Source: Trichoplusia ni
Taxonomy: Eukaryota; Arthropoda; Insecta; Lepidoptera; Noctuidae
Assembly (NCBI RefSeq): GCF_003590095.1
Contig: NW_020800433.1
Location: forward strand, 105,151 to 169,150
Direction of reading: 5' to 3'
Length of the DNA: 64,000 bases
Shown here one piece after another: positions 35,764 to 48,100 of this stretch (positions are counted from its first letter, which is position 1; every line of letters begins with the position of its first letter). Below the pieces are notes generated by a model. That model saw only the letters and a program-made list of their open reading frames with translations. It did not search any database and had not been told where the DNA came from. A program made the position numbers and the translations under genes.

Positions 35764-37372
35764 ATGATGTATCCCATGAAGAAAATTGTTGCTCATGACA
35801 GTGAAATACTTTTACCGAAGTGCATGTATACGGTAAAAAATCGAACAAATTTAATTCTAACTGCTGAAGACGATACCAACATCAATATCAGTAACCAGGT
35901 TATCAAGTTTCTTAAGGTTTTTGTCACTGAATTATTTGAAGTTTTTCCTAACACTTAATAATGAAAACTAATAATCATATTATTTTGTACCAATGTGTTA
36001 ATATTTTCTGTCATTTCTAACACCTAAAAAACATTATATTATTTAATTTCACTTTTTGCAGTACTTGTATAGTGATCGGAGTCATGAGTTGTTTCCTCTT
36101 TGCTGACCAAATAATCGCATTACTATAGTCTATAACGCAGAATACAAGTATGCTAGAATATGCTATCTAATTACACACAATGTCTATATTAATCGAGTCA
36201 CACTATCATTACAAATCATGAACAAACTATAATATTTATATAAGTAATATTTTTATTGTGTTTTAGGGATCAAACAGCAAAATGACTGAGTTGGAAAAGC
36301 GACAAGACCAGCTATTAAAAAAGTTGGATAACTTATATGACAGAATTAAAACCATAAGCTCATACTGTAATGTGAGCCATGTAAAAGAAGTGAAAATAAG
36401 CAAAAACAATAAAGCATGTGTAAGTTTTTTCAAGGAGGGCTAACATAAACACCTATCTCATTGCTTTAATTTCATAAAAAGGATAAGCAGTAGGTTAGCT
36501 GCTATTTGCAAGTTTTAAAAATAACTTATTAAGTGTTTTTTCTTCCAGTTGCCAACTCCTCAGGAAGTTGTATTGATTACTAGCCCAGACAGTCTGCCCT
36601 GGTTCCTTAGTGTGATTTTGAAACAATCCCCTGAACCAATTCATATGTTATGGCATATTCACTCATCAGTGCCAAATGACAAAGTGGCAAAAGTGAAAAA
36701 CTTTGTGAATAACTTACCAAATTCACAGAGCTCAAACATTAATTTAAGGCTGATATTTAAATGTGGTAAGTTCAATTTATATTTCATCAAGTCGATATTA
36801 GCCCCTAGTGAAACATCACTTGCTTGTAGACCCTAGCTACCTCTATCATCTCTTAAACATTGTCTAAACAGACCTGGTTTAAGAATGATGGTAAGTTACT
36901 TTGCATGTTCAAAATCTTAACTAAATTAGTGACCATTATTATAGGTACCTGTTTTGACTACTCAATATACAATAATGTCAATATTATTTTTTATTTAATA
37001 AGGTGAATAACTAACAAAACTATATTGTTTGCAGTTTCGGCTGACACTGAATTGAAATTGAGTTCTCTAGCTGTCCCCATCATAGGCAATGTCAACATTT
37101 TACGGTACTTGTCATATGTTTATCCAAATGTAGTACCATACAATCCTGATGACCACCAGGTTGACTATTTGCTTGACCTTTGCCACTTGTTGGAAAGAAC
37201 ACCAGAGAAGAACAAAGAAGCAATTATTAACAAATTATGTTCACAATATAAAGATTGGCTGTATGGTGATGAATACTCAATTGTAGATTTAGCTGCTTTT
37301 AACATAGTCAAACAATGGAAGAATATTCCTAAATCTGTACCTAAAAGCTGGTTTGACAAATTGTGTTCTTAA
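35764..37372 (+). CDS. AIMP2: Aminoacyl tRNA synthase complex-interacting protein 2 (AIMP2)
   Basis: AIMP2 is the non-enzymatic scaffold of the cytosolic multi-tRNA-synthetase complex; its N-terminus binds lysyl-tRNA synthetase and its C-terminal GST-like domain packs against other subunits. Exons are 35764-35898, 36267-36419, 36549-36765 and 37035-37372, giving about 280 residues. The N-terminal peptide (LLPKCMYTVKN) fits the KRS-binding segment. A coiled coil follows (MTELEKRQDQLLKKLDNLYDRI...). The GST-C-like end (VDYLLDLCHLLERTPEKNK, then YSIVDLAAFNIVKQW) is typical. The exon 1 donor is weak: CAG|GTTATC at 35898 was used, but AAG|GTTTTT slightly downstream is also in frame. Two in-frame ATGs (35764, 35767) begin the protein. 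The family assignment is from the pattern of the whole protein. Confidence 0.85.
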
Positions 37373-39158
37373 TTTTAAAATTACATGATTAAAAACAGAA
37401 ATTATGATATTTCTTAATAATATAAAATAAACAATATTTATAACATGGTTGTTTTTTATTCAGCATTTTGGTGTTTCTATGAAAGAAGTAATGAAGAGAA
37501 GAGTAAGTAGTCTTGCTGCATTCCTCTATACTTAAATAAAAAATCGAATACCTAGGAGACAGATTTCTTGAACAAACAAGTATATTTTAAAATATGTCAC
37601 ATTTGCTTTTGACAAATGAGAAAACGAAATAAGTAAAACACAAGGGAATAATTTATACTATTTAATATAGTAAATAAAAATGATTTATGTCTAACATACA
37701 GTAAAGACAAAATTGATTTATTAGTCTTGAAGTGATGGCACCTGTATTTCTACAGTAGATTGATGCCGATATTGTAGCTTGCTTTTTCATCAGGTTCAAA
37801 CAGTTTAGATAACAAATATGTATCTAATACAGGCGTTTATAACATACCCTGATAAAAGCAACATTCATCGACAATGTCTGATAAACGTTATACATTTAAA
37901 ATTTAAGTACAGAATTTATTTACAAATGCGTATTCTATGGTTAAAGGTAACACGTAACTGGTCCAAATTGAAATTATTTACTTTTTTTATCTTTTTAATC
38001 TAACATCTTTTGTGTATTAAATTGTGTGGGAAATATAAAATTCAGCTGTTGAGACAATCATAATAAAATTAATCACAGTATTTTCATGAAATTGTGCCAA
38101 AAGTTGCTAGCATGCATTTGTCATTAATAATATTTACACTTGTAAAGAGTTAAAAACTACAGCTATCAGTCAATTGCATATAACAATATTGTAAAAATAT
38201 TATAAAACGTTACTCTACACATCATCGCACTGATCTATTAGACACATCCTTCGCCTCATTTATCTTTGCTTAACTAAAGATTGATACTGCAGTAAGTATT
38301 ATTTATATATACTATACTAATCAATACTGTTTTATGTTGAAGCTACGCACAAGTACGCAATGGAAAATAAAATATGGATCTTAAGTGTTTTGGGGATTTT
38401 TGCTGTAATTGGTGAAATTAATTACAGGAAATACATGTTAAATGGCTATGTGTAATTTAAAGTGTTTGTAAAATATGAAAGGTTCTCTGGAATTATAGTT
38501 ATAGATCATGTATACAGAGTAATGATTAAAAGTAAATGTACGGTTTATGTATGGTATGGTGAAATATATCTTCTGATGCGTTAGCTAAACCAAAAATCAT
38601 ATTGTCATAGGTCTGTATTAACGGTTGCTTGTCACGCAAAAGCTGTTTTATCCATTAGGTACTATCCCATGTGTATCACGAAACAATATTAAGTTTCTTA
38701 ACACCGAAACCTGGCATGTCTATTATATACAATATTTTTTAAATGCAATTTAAGTATACGAGATCTCTATCTAAAAGATAAGTAACATTTAAAAAACCGC
38801 TGCCTATAGTTGCCAATGATCATTATAATTATAATACTATAAATTGTTATGTGCTTTTACGAAACTTCTAAATGTGGTATGGCATATTTAATTAACACGC
38901 TGTTTGAACTCCAGCGAGGCACATAATTAATCTAATGTAATAATAGAACTACTTGAATAAAACATATTTAATAATATCGGAAATATCTGAAGTATATCAA
39001 ACCTATCTCAGATACTTAACCAATTTAGTTAAAGCTTATAATTTATATTCGATATGTACAATTGGAATACCTAAACAAATTATTTAAATAGTAGGGAATG
39101 GGCAGTGAAAAAGTTACATGTGCACGGCTTCCGCAGGTGGCGTGCCGGCGGGCTCTTG
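37373..39158. other. Convergent 3' flanks of AIMP2 and sidekick
   Basis: The AIMP2 3' UTR is short: AATAAA at 37426-37431, 54 bases after the stop. The remaining AT-rich sequence probably holds a long sidekick 3' UTR; a minus-strand AATAAA is at 37915-37920. No other gene or repeat is seen. Confidence 0.5.
37426..37431 (+). terminator. AIMP2 polyadenylation signal
   Basis: AATAAA 54 bases after the AIMP2 stop codon, a typical position for a short 3' UTR. Confidence 0.6.
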
Positions 39159-42100
39159 TCATACGAACGACGAAAAGCCGGGCAACGGCGCCCGCGAGCG
39201 GGCCATGTTGTTCATCACGATCTGGCCGCCGTTAAGGCTTACCACGGCGCTGCCCTCTGGTTCAGAGTCTGTGTAGCTGGAGTAGTTGCGTACAGGCCTC
39301 TGTCGCTTCCACGACTGTCGCAAAGTGTCGTTCACGTTGGCATAGTGATTCACGAACGAATGCGGCTCAGACCTGACACTTTCGTTCTCGCTCTCCGAAT
39401 TCTGTTAAAAATAATATTACTTTCATTATTAACATTTTCTATATGTAATTCTTGCCTTACGATGAAATAAAAAAGGAGTAAACTTTAAATAAGGATTATT
39501 TAGTGTGTATTTACGAAAAAAGTACGTTGCTAATAAAACTCAAGTTGACAGAAAATTTAATTTATTATTAATTTAGCATTTTAAAAATGAATTATCTAAT
39601 AATACTGGTCTCAAGTAATGAGACTAATACATAAAACTAAGCCGCCAATCTAAATACAACTATACATACTATTTATGAAGGTGCTGATCTCGCCGAAAGC
39701 GTGTCGAAAATAATAATAGCAGTAGTGGGATCTCAGTCGTAATATTTACCGTAATATACTCCAGGGAACGGTGGAGAAAAAATAAGGACCGATTAAGTGT
39801 TACGGAGAAGCTATGGTCGGGTTTAGACGACGCTTATCTTAATGGTTATCACCTGTGAGTCAGAGGAGCTCATCTCGGAGGGCTTCTCGGTGAGCGAGGA
39901 GTCGTCGGGGTTCTCGTCGTAGGCGCGCAGGCTCTCCTCGTCGCTGTGGTAGGCCACGGAGCCGGGCGTGGGGCGCGGCGGGGACTTGGCCAGCGGGGCC
40001 GAGCGCCGCAGCGTGGCCGCGCCGCCGCCGCTGCCGCACGAGTTCTGCCGCGACCGGTACAGCTCCATGGCCAGCGTGCCGCGCTCATCGCCCTCGCCCG
40101 CCAGTGACTCTTCTAAGGTCTTTTGTGCTTCTTCTGCAATTAAAAAGTAATGTGGGTTTTAGTAAGTACAAGTTTTCTTTAACATATTAGCTGCTTAACT
40201 GTATTGTTAAACTTACTTTTATATTTATAGCTCTTGCTCTTCACGCACAAAATTGCAATGACCATTATGATGATGATGATAGAAGCGGCTGCAAGCGCCA
40301 CCATAAACCAGGTGCTACGATAGAACGGCCGATACTGCAAGTAGCCATACTCCAAGTATAGCTTCGACGGAGTAACTATCACTTTGTCACTGTAGGTCGG
40401 GTTGCTGATTCCATACGTGTTATAAGCGATCACTCTAAACGAGTAAGCAGTTGATGGCAAGAGACTCTGGTATGATATGGTAAACTCTTCTAATGCGCCA
40501 TTGCTCGTCCTAGTTATTGTTTCCCATCTAGTGTCATCTAAATGCAGAAATAGAATTATGTATAATTTTTTACACAATTTAAAAATAATAAATATATTTC
40601 AATCAGCACATGACGTGTTAATGCTATGCAATCAATACCTTAGTTTAAAAACCTGATAATAAATGGTATGTTTTCAAGATCAACTGAAAAGTATATATGG
40701 ATGATATCAATAAAGTTAGGGTAACAAACAGAGAACGCGAGTTTCGTATTTTTATCGGAGGATGATAGGCGGTTCATTAGTGGATAGTGCGGAATGTTTA
40801 TGAGGTGCAGGCAATAACGAGTAAACTTACAGGCCTGCCATGACTCCTTGGCTGCGTTGAAATGAAACATTCTAGTTATTGTATGTATATATTAGCACGT
40901 CGCTTAAATTATCGTAAGCTCACTTTAATGTTTGTAGAATGTAGGTATTCAGTTTATATAGATCAATAGATATGTTTAGTTTTTTGTAAGTATCACATAC
41001 AGTACAGTGTTATTAGGTATTGTATTAGGTAATGTATATTCTTTTGATCTTTAGCTGAGTTATTGGACACGCAGACAGCACCAGCATGTACGGTCAGTAA
41101 AGTCAACGCCATTTGATTGTCGTCAATAGCTAGAGTATGTGGTTTGTTCCTGTACCTTTTCGGCGCGCTTCAATGTAGTATCCTCGCAGCGGCGCGGCGG
41201 GCGCGGCGGGCGCGGCGGTGGCGGCGGGCGCGTTGAGCCAGCGCAGGCGCAGCGCGGCGGGCTCGGGCTGCAGCGCGAGCGCGCGCGGCGCGGGCGGGGC
41301 GCCGGGCTGCGGGCCGGAGCGCACGCGCGCGGTGGCCGCGGCGCCCGCGCCCGCGCCCTCCGTCACGCCGCGCACGCTGAACCGGTACTCCACCTCCTCT
41401 TCCAGCCCACCCACCGCTAGGCGCCGCTCCGTTACTTTTTGCTTTACTTGCTTGCTGAAACCTGTACTCAATAAAGACATAAACTCTCAATACTTTTTAT
41501 CATACTTATGGTTAAATAACGATTAAAGAAAATTATGTATGAACAAACTGAATTTCAACAAAAAATAATCGTGTCATCATTTTAATTACACAGACAAGGA
41601 AAAACAAGTCTTACGTTCATCCTGCTCTATAGTTTCGTAGGTAACGAGGTAGGATTGTATGAGGCCGTTGCGTCGATACGGAGGCTCCCACGACACAACG
41701 AGGCTGTTCATAGTGATGTCAGAAAAGGTGATGTTGCGCGGAGCTGAGGGCAGGCCCTGCAGGGTCCGCACCATCACTGCGGTAGATCGGGGACCGTCGC
41801 CTGCAGCATTAAATGCTAAAACCTGTAAAAGATCATAGTAGTAAGTACAAGTAGCTATTCTATCCTTGTGTGAATATTTGGGATATAAGAAAGAATTGCA
41901 CTACTGTAACTATGCGGTATCGTGTTACCCAGGTAACTGGGTTGAGGAGGTCAGATAGGCAGTCGCTCCTTGTAAAACACTGGTACTTAGCTGAAACCGG
42001 TTAAACTGGAATCCGACCCCAACATAGTTGGGAAAGGGCTAGGCCGATGATGATAAGAAGGACTGTACCTGGATACGATATTGTGTATATTTATCAAGGA

Positions 42101-45100
42101 ACACTAGCGAATGTGAAGTGGCCGTCGCAGGCACCACCTCGATCTCTTCCTCAATACGTCGGCCGGGTTCTGGCTCCTCAGGTGATTCGGTCACCAAGTA
42201 GAATATCTGGGAAAATTTCATTACTATATAAATAGTTATAGTATAGGCTCAGACTCACTATCGGAAGGCGGGTAAAACTGACCATTGTTTCTATGTAATT
42301 AGCGCAAAGACTATTTGTCACGCATTGAAGTTGAGGGTGATGGGTCCAGCATACCTTGTAGCCGAGCAGGTCCCCGTTTTGCTGCGCGCGCGTGGGCGGG
42401 CTCCAGACCAGCGCGACCTCTGTGGGCGAGAGCGCGCGCGCGGCCACGTCCCGCGGCGGCGCGGTGGGCACGGCCTCGCCCACCCACACCACGCCGGGCG
42501 CGCCGCTCGGGCCCGCGCCCTGCGAGTTCACCGCGCACACGCTGATCTCGTAGTTGCGGTCCAGCGCCAGATCCGTCAGGACCACTTCCTCGCTCTACGA
42601 CATGCAGATAACCATAAATTAAACAGTTCATATGATGTCATGGATTGATTGCTTTTTATGGTCTTATATAAAAAAAAAACATTCTATAAGAAATATGATG
42701 AATGATAGCCTTTTACGTTTAAATTTTTGTTACCAAAACAAATCATTCCAACATAGACCGTATTATTTGTCATCAACAACAAAAAGCCATAGAAAATGTA
42801 CGAGTAGTTTAACAATATACATTAGATAAGTAATAACTATTGACCTTAATCCCAGGCACATCCTGCTTCATGGTCTGTTGCAGCGCGGTGGGGAAGTCGC
42901 TGAGCGGCTGGTAGCGCACGCGATAACCACCCGTGCGCGTGTCGCCGCTCCAGTGCGCCTCGCCCAGCGGCGACCACTGCACGCGCACGCTGTTCGGCGT
43001 GATCGGGACTATGTGCAGGTTCTCTACAGCCTTGCTTGGAGCTATACGATGATCATAACATTATTCATTAAACTGTTAATCATTTAAATTATTCGTAACG
43101 ATAAAAGATTCTAAAAAGAAATAAAAAATCATGGTAGCGTATGAGCTGACGGTCTCAAAAAGTATATAATAAATTACAAGGAACAGGTACAAGAAAGAAA
43201 AATAAATCATATATTTTTACGAAGTCCATGAAGATAGGCTTAACTGCAGAGGCTGAAGCACTTTCACTGCTTCACCGGACTGATTATCACCAAAAGCGAA
43301 CTTTATAATTCTATGAAGTTCGCTTTTGGTGATACTCACTATTCGGTGAGGAGTATGAATTTTGCACGTACCAGCAGGTAAAGTCCGCACCGTTTCCGTC
43401 GCGTTACTGTATCGACTGGGGCCGATGTCATTAGTGGCTCGTATCCGGAACTGATACGCGGTATATGGCTTTAGACCTTCGGCTGTGTAAGATGTTACGA
43501 ACGGATCCACGCGCTCTGGTATCGTCTGCCATGTTCCTCCATCTTCTTTTTGTTGTACGGTGTAGTATCTGGGTAAATTAATAATTACATATAGTGGTTT
43601 CTTAGGTTTCCGCGAATATTAGACATTGAAATGAAACTAGGTACTTTTACGGATTTTATCGCGATTTAATTTTAGATTTTCATTCCCGACGTTTTGACAC
43701 CTTTTTAGGTATCATGGTCACGGACAGATTGAGATGGCGTTCATCTTGACAGAAGATGTTGCTCGTTCTACCTTCATATTTTAACTACCACAAATAAATA
43801 GTTGAGCAAACTTTTAGGAATGGGACAGTAGGTAAGTATGTGGAGTGTTGAAGTGTACCGTAGCGGCGCGTAGCCGTCGTCGCCGGGCGTCCAGGAGAAG
43901 GTGATGTGGTGCGGCTGCAGCAGCGAGCGCGCCACGTTGGGGCGCGCGGGCGGCGCGGGCGCGGCGCGGTTGGCCGTGCTCAGCACCAGCACGCGCGCCA
44001 CCGCGCCCCAGCCCAGCCGCGTCTGCGCGCGCACGCTGAACTGGTAGTACTTCTCCGACGATAGCTCCGTCGCTCTATACATATACATACATTTTTTTTT
44101 CTAACCACAAGCATGACGGTTACTGCTGTAAAAAGTAATAAGTTTACTTTTTTGGAACCCAAAAATACCCGATACAGTGAGTACATTTATTTATAATTTC
44201 GATAATTTATATAATACAATATCCTGTACAGACAACATCGAATGTTACTACAAAATTATGTTGATTTAATGATCAACTAGTTTCCTAACAACAAGTTATA
44301 CCATTATTTATAGTCATTAGTTACATTATACTAGTACCCGTCAGAGATATTGACACTTAAAACAGTTTTTTTTATCTATTATGGAAGAAGTCAAAGATTA
44401 AATCTAAAAAAAAACTTTAACTTTACCTGAATGTCCGATCAGACGGTAGGAACTCTCTCGAAAAGATATGTTGAGTGCTGCTGTTCAGGTGGTAAGTCAC
44501 TTTATACGCGAGGATTTCACCATTCGGGTCCTCAGGTACGTCCCAAATTATTCGCGCCGTGGTGAATGTCACGTCAGGAAACGAGACATTGGAAGGTGGA
44601 CCGGGAGCTAAAAGGAATGAAACCATGTAATTTGCGAACAAAACCTTAAAAAGTACAATGTTTAGTGGTCAAGTTTAAACAATACATACTGTCTTCAAAC
44701 GTCCTCACGGTCACAGGGGGGTCACTAAGTGCTCCGTCTCCTAAGCGAGTGTATCCTAACACTTGTATTTGGTACACTACATATTTCCTAAGTTCAGTCA
44801 GTGTAATAGTATGAGTTTGATTTGAAGGAACTGCTTGGCACTCCACTTTTTTTTGTTCGGGTCGCGGCGGTGGCACTACAGCTGCGTAACACACTTTGTA
44901 TCCCTCGATGAGACCGTTCTGTTCTGCTGGGGGAATGTCACCCCACAGTACAACTACCGTTGTTGATGACGTTGCATTCGCTGACACGTCCGTAGGGCCA
45001 CGCGACGGGACTGCATAAAAACATGAAAAAATAATGTAGATAACATACACTTTCTTGCATATCAATATACATAGGTTACAAGAATTTGAAAAATATTAAT

Positions 45101-48100
45101 TATGATTGTATTTAAGGCACTTACCTGCTTCTCTAGTTCTTTCAATGGCAGTTGGACTGGCAGTTGAAGTTCCCACTTCATTTATAGCCGTCATACGAAT
45201 TTCATAGACTGACCATTCTTCCAAGTTCGACAGGACATGAGAGTTAGCAGTGTGGTCTTCAATTATACTATGCAGTGTGTCGTTACTACCGCTTTTCGTA
45301 TATGTTATGTTATAACCTTTCGGGTTACCATACCATTCACTTTGCTGTAGGGGCTGCAATTAGAGGTGTTTTAGTTGAGTTTAGAAAATAAAAAGGCGTA
45401 TTAGTATATTTCATGTGTTATGTAAGTAGAAAAAATGTCTTACAATCCATCGAACACGCAGATTCGTAGCGCTTACTGCGCGAACTGTAACATTCTTAGG
45501 CGGGTGCTGCGGAGGTGCTTGGATCGTCTGGAACTCTTTACAAGGCTCCGATGGCGGCGATGACCCAACAACATTAGTAGCTATCAACCGTAGTCTGTAC
45601 GTTGTGAATGGTATTAACCCAGTGACATGTATAGACTGGGCATCCGGAGCATTGACTTCGAAAATTGTTACCCATGAAGAATTTCTTGCAGTCTGAGCCT
45701 GTAAATTATAGACTTATTATTGTTAAGACAGTTACACAATTTTATAAGAAGAACATAATGTCAAGTGCATTGAAGTGTTACCTGAACAGTCCATAGCGAT
45801 ATGGAGGAGTTGCCGTCGAAGCCTTGAGTAAACTGTAGAAGTACAGAAAATGCTTCTATGTTCGAGAGGGCTAGGTTGCGCGGAGCGTCGGGTAGGACCG
45901 GCTCCACGCCGGACTGGATGACGGCAAGCCGCGCCGGGCCCGTGCCTACTGCTGTCATAGCACTCAGCCAGAACTTGTAATGTGTACTTGCCTTAAAAAT
46001 AAATGTTAATTAATATTTATTCTGGTTTTTTTTTACCAAAGTCAGGATATTCGTTAGCAAACAAGAAAAGCGATTGTACGTGGGAAAATTACCTGCAAAT
46101 GCTCCACTCTTATGCTTGTAACATTTGGTGGAAGAACTTCTTCTTTGAAAGTATCATTGTTGTCTTTCATTTGGTAAGAGAGCTTGTAGCCCATTAAAAC
46201 ACCGTTCGATTTCTTTGGAGGCGACCAAGACACTCTAACCGCACGGTCCGATATGTCATCAAATAGCAGGTTTCCTATTTCATCCGGAACTAGAAACAAT
46301 CGAAATAATATATTACAAGAGAGTTCAAATATTCATAAACTTAGTATATATTCCAAGCTGCTTACTGTCTTCCTTTGTAGTGACCAGAACGTAGTCGCTG
46401 CGCGGTCCGTCACCGGGTTCCGTAAAGCATAAAACTGTTATGTTGTATTCAGTAAACTTTTCAAGACCATCTATAACGGACGATTGTTCCGTGAGAGGAT
46501 CTAGAAGGTTAGGAGGAACACTAACAAGTTTTTGCTCCACATAAGTGGATTCTTTTTCATCCCAAGTCCAAGCTTGAATTTTGTAACCCTGTAAAAGAGT
46601 AATATTGTTTTATGGGTACTAAATAAGTAACACATGCGTGACCCTTGGAATTACTAATATACTAGAAGATAAAATATTTGCTTTGTCCCGGATTTCTTAT
46701 TATTCTACTGCTCTACTCACCTGATTGATACCATTGATCTTTTGTGGATTAGGCGGTGTCCACCACACAGTCACGGCGGTTGAATTGAATGGTTCGCATC
46801 GCACGCTGTCGGGGGGCGCCTCAGGGACTCCCTCCTTTGTTTTTATAGTGTAGCTGTTCGAAAACACTCCTACACCCTTGTCATTGTATGCTGCTATCTG
46901 TACGTTATAATCTTTCCATGTGATCAAGTCTTGGATGAGGTAATTCCTCTGTGCTTCGTTGGTGATATTCTGATATGTCCACGGACTGTTATCGTAGCCT
47001 CTTAGTCGATATCTGATGACATAGCCCAATATATGACCGTTTCTATGCTCTTCTAGCGGCGGTTGCCATTGAGTTATGATTTCGGATGACGAGCGTGCGG
47101 AACCCATGAAACCGATGGGAGGCCCGGAAGGTGCTGGAAATTAATTCAATATTCTTAATTGACCGATTCAGTCAGCATTTGCACGTTATGTATAACGTAT
47201 TTAATGAAAAAGAAACATGCCAAAAACAAATCGTTTGTTTTAACAAAAAAATATTTAAAATTTATCAAAAAATAAGATTGAGAAAGATCTTCATGCGCCA
47301 CTATTGGATCCTAATTTTCTTAGCGAATAATTAATATTTGATGGATTCTACTTAAACACGAAAAGTTGGACAAGTCACGTTACATGCAGACATTTCACAA
47401 TAAATAAGGCAAGACGAAAATATTTGAGATCGGAATAAAACTATAGATACTTCAAAGGCAGTCGCAACTTATTATAAAATAGTACAGCAGTCGAATTTCA
47501 AATAATGAAAATAAAACAAATGCAAAATCATAGCAGAGACACTAAAATGTTTAGGAACGCATCACCTAATATGACAATATTTCTGCATACCTTGGCAGCA
47601 TATAAGATCACCGGCTTGGCCGCAAAGAGAATACAATTAATATAAACAGTTATTAACACATTATTTATTTATTTATTTATTTACAAAGAACGGCACATAA
47701 TACCACTTACACTTTGCTTAACACACACACATGATACAACCTTACCTGGTCTACGGTAAATGTAAAGGATTTGGTCAATAAAATATCCACGTCTGATACA
47801 ATGATTTCCAGTGATGTGAAAAAATATTTTCAGTGCAAATATCGATCATAAATAACATCAAAGATAATATACAAAACATACAAATTTTAATTTTAACTGT
47901 ATAAAATTAAAGGTCCAAACATGGAGAATGACATTGTAATTTTTATTGCAGGCCACGTGATCCTTTTGAAAATAAAATTATTGTACGTACCTTCTTGAGG
48001 CAGGGTTAACACGTCCGTTGGATCTGAAGGCGGCCCTTCTCCGACTGTGTTTACCGCCGATACCCGAAACTGGTACGACGTGGCTGCCTTCAAGCTGGTC

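Noticed and set aside
41139..42648. Several long Arg/Ala-rich frames on both strands over sidekick exons.
   Set aside because: They overlap well-supported FN3 exons in other frames and have low-complexity composition.
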